DNA of 64,000 nt from Chryseobacterium lathyri (GCF_003290185.1 NZ_QNFY01000002.1:186001-250000); one strand, 5' to 3'. Positions 44,339 through 53,287 are shown, counted from the stretch's first letter. Translations and numbers: made by a program. Notes: a model not told the origin generated them from the letters alone.

Positions 44339-44365
44339 GCTCGTCTAATATGGAAAATTCTTAAT

Positions 44366-45703
44366 ATGAAAAAAGTTTGGATTATCGTTTTTGGATTAAG
44401 TTGTCTGGGGCTAAGCGCCCAGAAGAAATGGTCCTTAAGAGAATGTGTAGACTATGCTGTTGAGCATAATCTCCAGGTTATCCAAAATCAATATTCTAAA
44501 CAGATCCAGGATTCTAACCTTAAAATGGCTAAAAAGGAATACCTGCCTTCTGTATCCGCAGGAATGTCCAATTCAGTGGGTTTCGGACAGCTTCCATTGG
44601 GTACAGGTAGTATCAGAAATGACAGGTTCAACAACAGCGCGAACCTGGGTGCGGATGTTCTGCTTTACAATAATGGCAGATTAGAGAAAAACATCAGAAA
44701 AATACAATTTGATGTAGAAGCCAGCCAATATGATATAGAAACCATTAAAAATGATATTTCTCTGCAGATTGCACAGCAGTATCTTACTGTCCTCCTGAAC
44801 AAGGAAATTGTTAAAATCTCCCAGAGTGCGGTCGAGAATGCTCAGAAACAATATGACAGAGCCAAAATAACAACCCAGGTAGGAACAACTGCACAAACTA
44901 TCCTGGCAGAGGCAGAAGCAGCCTTGGCGAGAGAAAAGCAGAATCTTAAAACAGCGGAAATAAATGTAGGAAGAGCTTTGTTTGCCATTGTTCAGCTTTT
45001 ACAGCTTCCCGAATATAAAGGCTTTGATGTGGAAGATGTAACTGTTTCTGATACACTGCCGTCCCAGCTTACCTCTGTGGATGACGTTCTTACTACCGCC
45101 TATGAAAACCAACCGCAGATAAAAGCTGCCGAAAGCAGAATCAGGTCTGCTGAAGCACAGACGGAAGTAACCAAAACAGGGTTTTGGCCAACACTGACCG
45201 CGAATGCCGGTGTTTCTTCGTTCTATAATAATATGTTAAGTAAAAACTACGACCAGCTTGGAAATCTTGTTAATGATCCTTCTTTTTTCCAGCAGTATAA
45301 AGATAATTTCGGTCAGAATATAGGACTTTCTCTGAATATTCCTATTTTCAACAAAGGAATTACCAGGCTGCAGGTAGAGCAGTCTGTAATTAACCAGAGT
45401 ATCGCTAAAAATACCCTGGAACAACAGAAGCAGACGGTAAGACAGAATGTGCAGAAGGCTCAGTTTGATGTGGATGCCAATTACGAAACTTTCCTTTCGG
45501 CAGTGGAAACGGAGAAAAGTACAAAGCTGGCTTTAGAATTTGCAGATAAAAGTTATGCGGCAGGAAGATCGACAATTTATGATGTGAATGTAGCCAGGAA
45601 TAACTATGCCAATGCCCAGGGATCTGTTGCCCAGGCAAAATATAATTATCTTTTCAGTCTTAAACTGCTGAATTTCTATTCAGGAATTCCATTAACTTTG
45701 TAA
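44366..45703 (+). CDS. TolC-family outer-membrane efflux or secretion channel
   Basis: A 445-residue outer-membrane protein. It has a signal peptide (residues 1-19, ending GLSAQ), then two repeats of long coiled helices with strands. Motifs are WSLRECVDYAVEHNLQV at the N-terminus, YLTVLLNKEIVKISQSAVENAQKQYDRAK in the helical barrel and a C-terminal repeat (FADKSYAAGRSTIYDVNVARNNYANAQ). No inner-membrane partner genes lie nearby. It may serve the ABC exporter at 57.5 kb or other pumps. It heads an operon with the SprT-like and manC genes (1 nt to the next). Confidence 0.92.
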   Translation: MKKVWIIVFGLSCLGLSAQKKWSLRECVDYAVEHNLQVIQNQYSKQIQDSNLKMAKKEYLPSVSAGMSNSVGFGQLPLGTGSIRNDRFNNSANLGADVLLYNNGRLEKNIRKIQFDVEASQYDIETIKNDISLQIAQQYLTVLLNKEIVKISQSAVENAQKQYDRAKITTQVGTTAQTILAEAEAALAREKQNLKTAEINVGRALFAIVQLLQLPEYKGFDVEDVTVSDTLPSQLTSVDDVLTTAYENQPQIKAAESRIRSAEAQTEVTKTGFWPTLTANAGVSSFYNNMLSKNYDQLGNLVNDPSFFQQYKDNFGQNIGLSLNIPIFNKGITRLQVEQSVINQSIAKNTLEQQKQTVRQNVQKAQFDVDANYETFLSAVETEKSTKLALEFADKSYAAGRSTIYDVNVARNNYANAQGSVAQAKYNYLFSLKLLNFYSGIPLTL

Positions 45704-45704
45704 A

Positions 45705-46304
45705 ATGTCTATTCAGTCATTAGAAAAATATTTACCTCAAAACACCCATAAATATTTAAGAGTCTGGTTTTCGGATTATTATATTCATATAAAAGTGACG
45801 CGAGGCAGAAACTCTAAGTTGGGAGATTACAGAAAGCTTCCTGATAACTCCCATGAAATAACTGTCAATTCAACACTAACGCCACCGCTTTTTTTCTTTG
45901 TCCTTACCCACGAGCTGGCTCATCTGATTGCCTTTGAAAAATACGGACGAAGAATATCGCCGCATGGTAACGAATGGAAAGAAACATTTAGAAATATGCT
46001 TCTTGAAAGTCTTGAGATTTATGACGAAGATCTTAGGCCTATTATCATAAGATTTTCAAAATCCCCAAAGGCCAATTTCATGGCCAGCCCGGATCTTGTA
46101 AGATATTTTCATACTGAGAAACAGGATGATAGATTGCATTTCATTGAAGAGCTTCAAAAAGGAGAATTTTTTATATATCGCAACGAAAAGTATTTATTAG
46201 AAGGTCTGATTAAAAAAAACTATCTTTGTAAGAATCTGGCTACAGGAAGAAAGTATTCTTTCAAGCCTCTGGCTAGGGTTGAAAAATGTAGGCAAGAATG
46301 TTAA
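45705..46304 (+). CDS. SprT-like zinc metallopeptidase-fold protein
   Basis: A 199-residue protein with the HELAH zinc motif (FVLTHELAHLIAFEKYGRRISPHG, near residue 64) and a downstream histidine in SPHGNEW. This matches the SprT-like domain, which binds zinc and often DNA or proteins. The C-terminal 70 residues are family-specific, with a beta-rich segment (EFFIYRNEKYLLEGLI). It starts 1 base after the tolC-like gene and overlaps manC by 7 bases. Confidence 0.85.
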   Translation: MSIQSLEKYLPQNTHKYLRVWFSDYYIHIKVTRGRNSKLGDYRKLPDNSHEITVNSTLTPPLFFFVLTHELAHLIAFEKYGRRISPHGNEWKETFRNMLLESLEIYDEDLRPIIIRFSKSPKANFMASPDLVRYFHTEKQDDRLHFIEELQKGEFFIYRNEKYLLEGLIKKNYLCKNLATGRKYSFKPLARVEKCRQEC

Positions 46305-47380
46305 AATCAGATAGATACTGTGTCATCATGGCGGGAGGAATCGGGAGCCGGTTCTGGCCAATGAGTACACAGAAATTTCCAAAGCAGTTTCAGGATATTT
46401 TAGGAACAGGGCGTACCATGATTCAGCAGACTTATGACAGAATCAGCCGGATCATCCCTAAAGAACAGATATTCGTGATAACGAATAAAGAATACGTTAC
46501 GCTTTCCCATCAGCAGCTTCCGGAGATTCCTGAAGAAAATATTGTGGGCGAACCCCTGATGAAAAATACAGCGGCCTGTAATCTGTACATGGCCAACAAG
46601 ATTGCTGAAATTAATCCGGATGCAACCATGATTGTTCTTCCGGCAGATCACCTGATCTTAAAAGAAGATATATTTCTGGAGAAAGTGGAGCTTGCTTTTG
46701 ATCTTGCTGCCCAACATGATTATTTGGTAACCTTGGGTATTACCCCTACAAGACCGGATACCGGATACGGATATATCCAGTTTGTAGAAAAGAAAGGTTC
46801 AGATTATTTTAAAGTAAAAACCTTTACGGAAAAGCCTATTCTTGAAATTGCACAGAGCTTTTTAGAAAGCGGCGATTTCCTGTGGAATGCAGGGATTTTT
46901 ATCTGGAATGTAAAGAGCATTCATCATGCATTTGAGCTGTATCTTCCTGAAATGATGCAGCATTTCATGGCGTGTGAATATAATTCTGCGAAGGAAAACG
47001 GGTGTATTGAAACCATTTATCCGAAAGTTCAAAAAATTTCCATTGATAACGGAATCCTTGAAAAAGCAAAGAACGTGTATGTTATCCCTTCAGATCTTGG
47101 ATGGAGCGATCTGGGCACATGGACTTCCGTATATGAAAACACTGAAAAGGATGAGAATGGAAATGCAGTAAAACTAAGGCATTTCCTGAACTATAATTCA
47201 AAGGGAAACATTATTCGTCTTAAGAACAATAATAAAGCTGTGATCATTGACGGTCTTGAAGATTTTATTGTTGTAGACACAGACAAGGCGCTGCTGATCT
47301 GCCCCAGAGACAATGACCAGCTGATCAAAGACTATGTTCTTGATCTTAAAAGTTTTAAGAAAGGAGATAAATTCATGTAA
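46298..47380 (+). CDS. manC: Mannose-1-phosphate guanylyltransferase
   Basis: It makes GDP-mannose from mannose-1-phosphate and GTP for glycan synthesis. The 360-residue, nucleotidyltransferase-only form has the N-terminal CVIMAGGIGSRFWPMS, KFPKQFQ, then LPADHLI (near 108), FTEKP (near 177), FLWNAGIFIW (near 197) and DLGWSDLGTWTS (near 268). It lacks the phosphomannose isomerase domain of the long ManC type. The product would feed the envelope glycosyltransferases at 39-42 kb, although other sets exist. Confidence 0.93.
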   Translation: MLKSDRYCVIMAGGIGSRFWPMSTQKFPKQFQDILGTGRTMIQQTYDRISRIIPKEQIFVITNKEYVTLSHQQLPEIPEENIVGEPLMKNTAACNLYMANKIAEINPDATMIVLPADHLILKEDIFLEKVELAFDLAAQHDYLVTLGITPTRPDTGYGYIQFVEKKGSDYFKVKTFTEKPILEIAQSFLESGDFLWNAGIFIWNVKSIHHAFELYLPEMMQHFMACEYNSAKENGCIETIYPKVQKISIDNGILEKAKNVYVIPSDLGWSDLGTWTSVYENTEKDENGNAVKLRHFLNYNSKGNIIRLKNNNKAVIIDGLEDFIVVDTDKALLICPRDNDQLIKDYVLDLKSFKKGDKFM

Positions 47381-47411
47381 TATTGCTATCTTTCTGCTGA
47401 TTTTTAAAATT

Positions 47412-48077
47412 ATGATGAAAACTGCAATACGATCAATAGTTCTTATATTTCTGCTTTTGGGATTTCTAGGATATTCCCAAAACAAGAAAAACTTTTCAGG
47501 TATTCCCAATATTTTACAACAAATTATTCCAAATGACAGGATAGATTCCTGGGTGCTGGTTTATAACAGTTACGGAAAGAACCAGGAGATCAGAACATCT
47601 GGTGGAAAAACAGACTATACACCACAGTTTACCGGTTTTAATCTATTCCCTGAAGAAGACAGCTTTTATTATATTGCATACTCAGCAGGTGGAAAAATGA
47701 ATTACATTACAGATCTTGAAGGGCTGAAAAAGTTTGTTGGGAAAATTGATAATGCTGAAGAAGCCGCCATTGTTCTGACAGCTGACGGGTATATGGTGGA
47801 TGAGGAGTTTAAAGATGTTGCCGGCAATTATTATGAAGATGCCGCCCATTATTATCTGGATCTTGGAAAGCTGACTTCAAAAGAATGTCCTTATCAAAAA
47901 ACACATTATACGGTGACTGTCAATAAATCAACAGGTGCTGTGAGTAATGTAAAGGATAATGGAACTTATATTGAACTCTACAATAAAAAATGTGCTAATA
48001 ACCCGAGACTTTTAAAAATCGAAAAAAAAGAAGAACCAAAGAAAGATGAGCCTAGAAAAACACCCAAACGCAAATAA
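47412..48077 (+). CDS. Secreted hypothetical protein
   Basis: A 221-residue exported protein with a signal peptide (residues 2-24, ending FLGYSQ). The body has a beta-sheet-like pattern, MNYITDLEGLKKFVGKIDNAEEAAIVLTADGYMVDEEF and ECPYQKTHYTVTVNKSTGAV, and a lysine-rich tail (KKEEPKKDEPRKTPKRK). Two adjacent ATGs (47412 and 47415) are candidate starts. A longer reading from 47334 would overlap manC and precede the signal peptide, and is rejected. No function is known. Confidence 0.72.
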   Translation: MMKTAIRSIVLIFLLLGFLGYSQNKKNFSGIPNILQQIIPNDRIDSWVLVYNSYGKNQEIRTSGGKTDYTPQFTGFNLFPEEDSFYYIAYSAGGKMNYITDLEGLKKFVGKIDNAEEAAIVLTADGYMVDEEFKDVAGNYYEDAAHYYLDLGKLTSKECPYQKTHYTVTVNKSTGAVSNVKDNGTYIELYNKKCANNPRLLKIEKKEEPKKDEPRKTPKRK

Positions 48078-48579
48078 TACTTATGAGACCGAACGATTAA
48101 TACTTCGTCCTATGTCTCGTGAAGACAAAGATTTTGTCTTTGAGCTTTATAACAGACCAAAATTTATTCAACATATCGGCAACCGCAATGTGAATACCAT
48201 TGAAGATGCAGAAAATTATATCCTGAACAGATTTGCTCCACAGATTGAAAGACTGGGATATGGAAACTATCTTTTAGTAACTAAAGAAGGAAACGAAAAA
48301 GTAGGAGCAGTAGGAATTTTCGAAAGAGAAGGTCTTGATATTGTGGATATCGGGTATTCTCTACTGGAAGAATTTGAAGGAAAAGGATATGCCTTTGAAG
48401 CTGCTCAGAAGGTAAAATCTATCGGGATGGATGAATTTGGGTTAACAAAAATATCTGCTATCATTTCAAAAGATAATATTTCTTCCCAAAAACTGATCGA
48501 AAAATTGGGATTAAAATTCAAAAAACATGTCATTCTTCCTGGAGAAACCGAAGAATTAAACTATTACGAAACCGAATAA
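48046..48579 (+). CDS. GNAT acetyltransferase, RimJ/RimL-like
   Basis: A 177-residue acetyltransferase with the typical order TERLILRPMSREDKDFVFEL, KVGAVGIFEREGLDIVDIGYSLL (near 85), the acetyl-CoA loop EFEGKGYAFEAAQKV and a C-terminal ISAIISKDNISSQKLIEKLGL. It probably acetylates a protein N-terminus or a small amine. The start at 48046 overlaps the preceding gene by 32 bases; no other ATG in frame lies near, and the region around the overlap is lysine/proline-rich in both frames. Confidence 0.85.
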   Translation: MSLEKHPNANNTYETERLILRPMSREDKDFVFELYNRPKFIQHIGNRNVNTIEDAENYILNRFAPQIERLGYGNYLLVTKEGNEKVGAVGIFEREGLDIVDIGYSLLEEFEGKGYAFEAAQKVKSIGMDEFGLTKISAIISKDNISSQKLIEKLGLKFKKHVILPGETEELNYYETE

Positions 48580-48594
48580 TAAATCCATAAAAAA

Positions 48595-48643
48595 TATTTT
48601 CACAAATAATACAGAGATGTAAATTGTATTATTTGTGAAAATA
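48595..48643. repeat. Long inverted repeat between convergent genes
   Basis: A 19-base perfect inverted repeat (left arm 48595-48613, right 48625-48643, loop 11 bases) is AT-rich, with the core TCACAAATAATACA. It lies between the ends of the GNAT gene and bcp, where it could act as a bidirectional terminator although no T run follows. Alternatively it could be a regulator site, since a TATCTTTG promoter-like element begins at 48651. Confidence 0.65.
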
Positions 48644-48671
48644 GTAGTGATATCTTTGTTTCAAAAGAAAA

Positions 48672-49121
48672 TTATCCTTCCAGAATCTGCTCAGCAGCAG
48701 TCTTTGACGTTACTTTTTCAATCACTCTTGTACAAACGCCATTTTCATCAAAAATAAAAGTGGTTCTTACAATTCCCATATATGTTTTCCCAAACGTTTT
48801 TTTCTCCTGCCAAACCCCGAATTTTTCGATGACATCATGGTTTTCATCAGCAATAAGATCATATGGAAAAGCGAATTTACTGTGGAAATTCTTTTGCTTT
48901 TTTACCGTATCGCCGCTCACGCCCAGAAGTTGGTATCCGGCTTTTTCAAGCTTCGAATAATTGTCGCTCAGGTTACAGGCTTCCACAGTACATGTAGGAG
49001 TGTTGGCCTGAGGATAAAAGAAAAGGACTAATTTCTTTCCAAGCAATTTGGATGAGGTTATTGTTTCGCCATCCTGATTTGTTCCTTCAAATTCAGGTAA
49101 TTTATCTCCTACTTTCAACAT
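48672..49121 (-). CDS. bcp: Thioredoxin-dependent thiol peroxidase (BCP/PrxQ type)
   Basis: A 149-residue peroxiredoxin reducing peroxides with electrons from thioredoxin. The peroxidatic cysteine is in FYPQANTPTCTVEACNLSD (near residue 44), with a second cysteine five residues later that makes it a PrxQ-type atypical 2-Cys enzyme. GDKLPEFEGTNQDGETI opens the fold. It is near-standard in length, transcribed toward the GNAT gene and divergent from nth by 33 bases. Confidence 0.95.
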   Translation of the reverse strand: MLKVGDKLPEFEGTNQDGETITSSKLLGKKLVLFFYPQANTPTCTVEACNLSDNYSKLEKAGYQLLGVSGDTVKKQKNFHSKFAFPYDLIADENHDVIEKFGVWQEKKTFGKTYMGIVRTTFIFDENGVCTRVIEKVTSKTAAEQILEG

Positions 49122-49154
49122 AATGAATTAATTTTGTTCAAATTTAATGGTTAC

Positions 49155-49775
49155 ATGACAAAAAAGCAAAGAGCTGAGCTTGTTCAGAGAGAACTGGATA
49201 AATTATATCCCACAACACCGATTCCTTTAGATCACACCGATCCTTATACCCTGATGGTTGCTGTAGCGCTTTCTGCACAGACGACGGATAAAAAAGTAAA
49301 TCAGGTAACGCCCCATCTTTTTGAAGTCGCCGGAACTCCGCAAAGGATGGCTAAACTGGAAGAATATCAGATCAAGGAACTGATCAAAGAAATAGGACTA
49401 TCCAATACCAAAGCCAAAAACCTTAAAAGAATGGCGGAACTTTTACTGGAAAGACACAACGGTATCGTTCCCCAAACCTACGAAGAACTGGAAGCACTTC
49501 CCGGAGTAGGCCATAAAACCGCCTCTGTAGTCATGAGCCAGGCCTTCGGATTCCCGGCTTTTCCGGTTGATACCCATATCCACAGACTGATGACGCAATG
49601 GAAGCTTACCTCAGGGAAAAATGTAGTGGAAACTGAAAAAGATGCCAAGGCAATATTTCCGGAAGAGGTATGGAACAAGCTTCATCTGCAGATTATTTAC
49701 TACGGAAGAGAATATTCCCCAGCCAGAGGAAAAGGGGAGAAGGATTTCATTACAAAAATGATGTTCGAAAAATAG
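49155..49775 (+). CDS. nth: Endonuclease III-like DNA glycosylase lacking the Fe-S cluster
   Basis: A base-excision repair enzyme removing oxidised pyrimidines. The helix-hairpin-helix GVGHKTASVVM with the catalytic lysine and FPVDTHIHRL with the aspartate are intact. The 206 residues end YYGREYSPARGKGEKDFITKMMFEK. The four cysteines that bind [4Fe-4S] in E. coli Nth are absent, and no cysteine occurs in the whole protein. The ATG at 49155 fits the family; an upstream TTG would only add a short tail. The gene is divergent from bcp and converges with the one at 49788. Confidence 0.9.
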   Translation: MTKKQRAELVQRELDKLYPTTPIPLDHTDPYTLMVAVALSAQTTDKKVNQVTPHLFEVAGTPQRMAKLEEYQIKELIKEIGLSNTKAKNLKRMAELLLERHNGIVPQTYEELEALPGVGHKTASVVMSQAFGFPAFPVDTHIHRLMTQWKLTSGKNVVETEKDAKAIFPEEVWNKLHLQIIYYGREYSPARGKGEKDFITKMMFEK

Positions 49776-49787
49776 AATTTATTTCTT

Positions 49788-50141
49788 TTATAGAATTTTT
49801 TGTATAAAATCCCGGTTTTTGATTTGTATAGACAGCTCTCTGTAGAGCACAGAAGCCAGGTCTATGCTAATATCTGTAAAAGGATCTTCATACATCATAG
49901 AAAGAGATCCGGTGCCATTTACTGAAATAACAACATGGCAGAAATCATCCTGCATAAAATTTTGAACTTCAATATTGAATTCCTGACAAAGATTAATGAA
50001 GCCGGCATAAATATCAGTATTCTTAATTTTCTCATCAATGGTACTGATAACCAGGGTGCTGTTTCCTTCGTTTCCCTGTTTTTTCAAAATCAGTTCTTCA
50101 AAGCTTGAAGTATTAATGACAGGAGTAAATACTTTCTTCAT
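49788..50141 (-). CDS. Hypothetical protein, unknown
   Basis: A 117-residue cytosolic protein with a mixed alpha/beta pattern (LVISTIDEKIKNTDIYAGFINLCQEFNIEVQNF, CHVVISVNGTGSLSMMYEDP). No family is recognised. It starts 3 bases after the DinB gene, so it is probably co-transcribed with it. Confidence 0.68.
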   Translation of the reverse strand: MKKVFTPVINTSSFEELILKKQGNEGNSTLVISTIDEKIKNTDIYAGFINLCQEFNIEVQNFMQDDFCHVVISVNGTGSLSMMYEDPFTDISIDLASVLYRELSIQIKNRDFIQKIL

Positions 50142-50144
50142 ATT

Positions 50145-50591
50145 TTATATATCCAGTAATCTTCTGTGATAATTGATCTGCCCCAAATGATAATCCAGAT
50201 GGGTGAGCAAATGAATTAAAAAGTAGCCTGTAGTCATTGTATCTTCGAAAACAACAAGAGGATATTCCTTTTCAAGATCTTCAGCTGTTAATTTGCTGAG
50301 CACGTCATTTACCATTGTTATAGTTGCCGTTAATTTCTCAATAAGTTCAGCTTTCGGAACATCCTTTAATGAAAATTCCAGTTCCCTGTTCCTGATATAG
50401 CCGGTTTTACCAAGCTCTGCACCTATATAATTATTGAGGTTGCCCACCAGGTGAAGGCAGAGATTTCCTGCAGAATTTGAAATGTTTTTATCGGTTTTCC
50501 AAATTACGTTTTCATTCTGGTAGGACTCTATTTCTGTTTTTAATTTGTTTAAATCTCTGTTGTAGAGAGATCTTAGGTTTTCTGTGATCAT
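50145..50591 (-). CDS. DinB/DUF1572-like four-helix-bundle protein
   Basis: A 148-residue protein with the DinB-like fold. Histidines in NLCLHLVGNLNNYIG (near residue 48) and LLTHLDYHLGQINYHRR (near residues 130-143) are in the positions that bind a metal in that superfamily. No enzymatic function can be assigned; many members are thiol-dependent transferases. It begins a two-gene unit with the gene at 49788. Confidence 0.82.
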   Translation of the reverse strand: MITENLRSLYNRDLNKLKTEIESYQNENVIWKTDKNISNSAGNLCLHLVGNLNNYIGAELGKTGYIRNRELEFSLKDVPKAELIEKLTATITMVNDVLSKLTAEDLEKEYPLVVFEDTMTTGYFLIHLLTHLDYHLGQINYHRRLLDI

Positions 50592-50627
50592 GGTAATTTT
50601 TATTTACTGACTCGTTAAACTTTTTCT

Positions 50628-50666
50628 CAAAAAAAGATGGGACATTAAAATTAATCATCCCATCTT
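50628..50666 (-). terminator. Intrinsic terminator of the DUF885 gene
   Basis: A 9-bp stem AAGATGGGA/TCCCATCTT (50634-50642 with 50658-50666) has a 15-nt loop. On the minus strand it is followed by seven T's. It lies about 23 bases beyond the stop of the lipoprotein gene. Confidence 0.85.
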
Positions 50667-50688
50667 AATATGATATGTTTAAGGCAAT

Positions 50689-52485
50689 TTATTTCTGTTT
50701 CTTCGCCCAAAGTTCCATCTTTCTGTTTAGTACATCAAGGGGCAGGCATCCCTGGCTTAAGATCTCATCATGGAAGCTGGCCAGATTGAATTTACTTCCA
50801 AGTTCTTTCTGATACTTTTCTCTAAGCTCCCGGATACGAAGAGAACCAATCTTGTATCCTAATGCCTGGCCCGGCATCGCCATATATCTTTCCACTTCTG
50901 CAGTTGCGCTGGCTTCATCATAAGAAATATTACTCAGGAAATATTTAATAGCTTCCTCTCTTTTCATAGTTCCCGTATGAAGTCCCGTATCCACTACCAG
51001 TCTTACCGCTCTCAGCATCTGATCGCTCAGATAGCCCATTTTCTGGTAAGGATCCGTATACAGTCCGAATTCAGGACCCAGTGTTTCGCAATAGTGTGCC
51101 CAGCCTTCGCCATAAGCGCCGAACCATCCGAATCTCATAAACTTAGGAAGCTTGGTGTTCTCCTGCTGAAGAGAAACCTGATAATGGTGCCCAGGAATAG
51201 CTTCGTGAAGGAAAAGAGATTCCATTCCAGATGTTACATTGAATTTGGCAGGATCAGGAAGCGGTATATAAAATATTCCCGGCCTTTTTCCGTCCGGAGT
51301 CCCCTGGATATATTCTGCACTGGCACTTGCTTCCCTGAATTTTTCCGTTTGTCTGATTTCAAACTTTGTTTTAGGTGTTACACCGAACATAGTCTTCAGC
51401 TTAGGTGTAATCTTCGCTAAAATACCGTTAAACCCATCCAAAACCTCTTTGGAAGTCTTATAAGGCATGGCTTTAGGATCTGTTTTTACAAAGTTGATAA
51501 ACTCCTCCAGTGTTCCGGTAAAGCCTACCTGTTGCTTTACTTTTTCCATTTCTGCACGGAGCATTGCCACCTGCTGCAATCCTATTTTATTGATCTCTTC
51601 AGGAGTTTTCTTTGTCGTTGTCCAGCTTTTAGCATAATATCTGTAAATCTCATTCCCGTTCGGAAGGCTGTTGTAGCCATCTGTATCCCGTGCTTTCGGG
51701 AGATACTCCTTTTCCAGAAATGCTCCCATTTTGGTATAGGCAGGAATAATTTTTTTGGTAATAGCATCAGCATAAAGAGCCGAATACTTGTCTTTTTGAG
51801 CTTTTGTAAAGTTTTTCGGGAATTTTTTAACAGGTCCGTAGAAAATATTTTTTTCCATATCGGCTGTAGTGATTTCCTCAGCCTTCATCTGGGGAATCAT
51901 TTTGACCACCAGTTTTTTAGGAAGAACAATCTTATTGTTGATTCCTTCACGGAAATTTTCTGCAGCAGCATTCATCCAGTCCGGGAATTTTTCCATTCTT
52001 TTCAGCCAGTCATCATAATCTTTTTCTGTTTTGAAAGGCTGGCTTCCCTCTCCGCTTCCATACAAAGGAAAATTCAGGGGAAGGCCCCCAAACTGTGTGA
52101 ATGGAATATATTCCGGATGATAGGCATATGCTTCTATTTTATCTTTTAAAGTATAATCCAGAACATCATAAACAACCTTTTCCTCATCCGAAAGGCCTTT
52201 ATAATCAACGTTTTCCAATTGCTTCTGAACAGAATTGTAAAAAGCGATCTCTCCGGAAATAAAATCCCTGTCAATATTAATGGGAAGCTGGTCATTATAT
52301 CTCGTATCTCCCTGGGAAGTTGCTTCTAAAGGATACAATTTAAGATACTGCTCATAATAATTGGATGCAATAGAATCCATATTGGTAGGTGTTACTTTCG
52401 TCAGCGGAGAATCAGATTTTTTGCAGGCTGCCAGGCTGATCACCAGTCCCAGTCCCAAAATACCTTTTGATAAAATGTTTTTCAT
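50689..52485 (-). CDS. DUF885-family lipoprotein, predicted metallopeptidase fold
   Basis: A 598-residue periplasmic-facing lipoprotein. The lipobox LAAC lies in MKNILSKGILGLGLVISLAAC, which is why ATG 52485 is preferred over one 20 codons upstream. The body is helical, with the conserved LFLHEAIPGHHYQVSLQQE (near residue 420) carrying the HExxxGHH-like zinc motif, and YGEGWAHYCETLG thereafter. DUF885 resembles M32-type carboxypeptidases. The substrate is unknown. A terminator follows the gene. Confidence 0.88.
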   Translation of the reverse strand: MKNILSKGILGLGLVISLAACKKSDSPLTKVTPTNMDSIASNYYEQYLKLYPLEATSQGDTRYNDQLPINIDRDFISGEIAFYNSVQKQLENVDYKGLSDEEKVVYDVLDYTLKDKIEAYAYHPEYIPFTQFGGLPLNFPLYGSGEGSQPFKTEKDYDDWLKRMEKFPDWMNAAAENFREGINNKIVLPKKLVVKMIPQMKAEEITTADMEKNIFYGPVKKFPKNFTKAQKDKYSALYADAITKKIIPAYTKMGAFLEKEYLPKARDTDGYNSLPNGNEIYRYYAKSWTTTKKTPEEINKIGLQQVAMLRAEMEKVKQQVGFTGTLEEFINFVKTDPKAMPYKTSKEVLDGFNGILAKITPKLKTMFGVTPKTKFEIRQTEKFREASASAEYIQGTPDGKRPGIFYIPLPDPAKFNVTSGMESLFLHEAIPGHHYQVSLQQENTKLPKFMRFGWFGAYGEGWAHYCETLGPEFGLYTDPYQKMGYLSDQMLRAVRLVVDTGLHTGTMKREEAIKYFLSNISYDEASATAEVERYMAMPGQALGYKIGSLRIRELREKYQKELGSKFNLASFHDEILSQGCLPLDVLNRKMELWAKKQK

Positions 52486-52597
52486 TTTCAGAATCTTTAT
52501 GAAGCAAAAGTAAGTATTATTGGCATATACGGAATAATTAATCATAATGATTTAAAAAAATAATTTTCAAAATATTTTCAACTTTGAATCAATTTTT

Positions 52598-52605
52598 TAT
52601 CTTTG
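52598..52605 (+). promoter_or_regulatory. Bacteroidota -7 element
   Basis: TATCTTTG matches TAnnTTTG, 50 bases before the ATG of the gene at 52655. A TTTG lies only 11 bases upstream, so the -33 element is uncertain. Confidence 0.5.
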
Positions 52606-52654
52606 TCTAAAACGTTTTAACAATCATATTATTACAGCTCTTTTTTAAGAAATA

Positions 52655-53116
52655 ATGAAAGGGATTTTAAAAATTTACCATCCGGAGGAGACCCTAAAAT
52701 ACAATATTAGAAACACTTATTGTAAAGCAGTCTACAGCAACCAACAACATTTATTAGAGGTTGAAATTATAACGGATGACAGTTTGGATCATGTAGATGA
52801 TGATTCATTACAGTACAACTTTCCGCAGCTTTCACTTGAAATTTTTGATTTTCCGATCGAATCGAAGGAGATTGAAGGGAAAACCATTAAAATCAATGAT
52901 TCTGATGAAGAAACTTATACAGAAGTGGATTTATTTGATGATGAAGATGCATTTATCTATGATAATGAACTTCAGTTTGAAAAAAATGAAGAGGGTGAGC
53001 TTCAGGTGATCTGGAAAGGAACTATTGACGATTTCTATACAGGATCCGATACACCAATCCCATTCCGTCTAAAATGCGAATTTAAGCAGGACGGTATTGT
53101 TATAGACGAGGACTAA
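52655..53116 (+). CDS. Hypothetical acidic cytosolic protein
   Basis: A 153-residue protein with no signal peptide, rich in Asp/Glu (VDLFDDEDAFIYDNELQFEKNEEGELQVIWKG). No family is recognised. It has its own promoter-like element and a terminator downstream (53136-53187), so it is likely monocistronic. Confidence 0.7.
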   Translation: MKGILKIYHPEETLKYNIRNTYCKAVYSNQQHLLEVEIITDDSLDHVDDDSLQYNFPQLSLEIFDFPIESKEIEGKTIKINDSDEETYTEVDLFDDEDAFIYDNELQFEKNEEGELQVIWKGTIDDFYTGSDTPIPFRLKCEFKQDGIVIDED

Positions 53117-53135
53117 CCGTTTTCTCATCATTTTT

Positions 53136-53187
53136 ACAGCAGATTTCTTTTCAAAATTTTCTTTTGGAAAGAAATTTGCTGTCTTTT
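53136..53187 (+). terminator. Intrinsic terminator
   Basis: A long stem pairs ACAGCA (53136-53141) and the following ATTTCTTT with AAAGAAAT and TGCTGT (to 53182), with two mismatches. A CTTTT tail follows. Confidence 0.7.
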
Positions 53188-53250
53188 AATCATAACAAAT
53201 TTTAAGTTGTTTTTAAACAATTTTTAAGAGAGCAATTCATAATATTCCAC

Positions 53251-53258
53251 TACATTTG
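53251..53258 (+). promoter_or_regulatory. Bacteroidota -7 element upstream of exbB
   Basis: TACATTTG matches TAnnTTTG, 29 bases before the exbB ATG. The -33 part is unclear. Confidence 0.5.
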
Positions 53259-53287
53259 TCGTTAAAATTTTATAAAAATTCACATTA

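Noticed and set aside
47334..47411. Upstream extension of the secreted protein at 47412
   Set aside because: It overlaps manC and would place 26 residues before a normal signal peptide.
51532..52149. 205-codon open frame on the plus strand inside the DUF885 gene
   Set aside because: It is antisense to a well-supported gene, rich in Phe, Cys and Ile as expected of a mirror frame, and has no family features.
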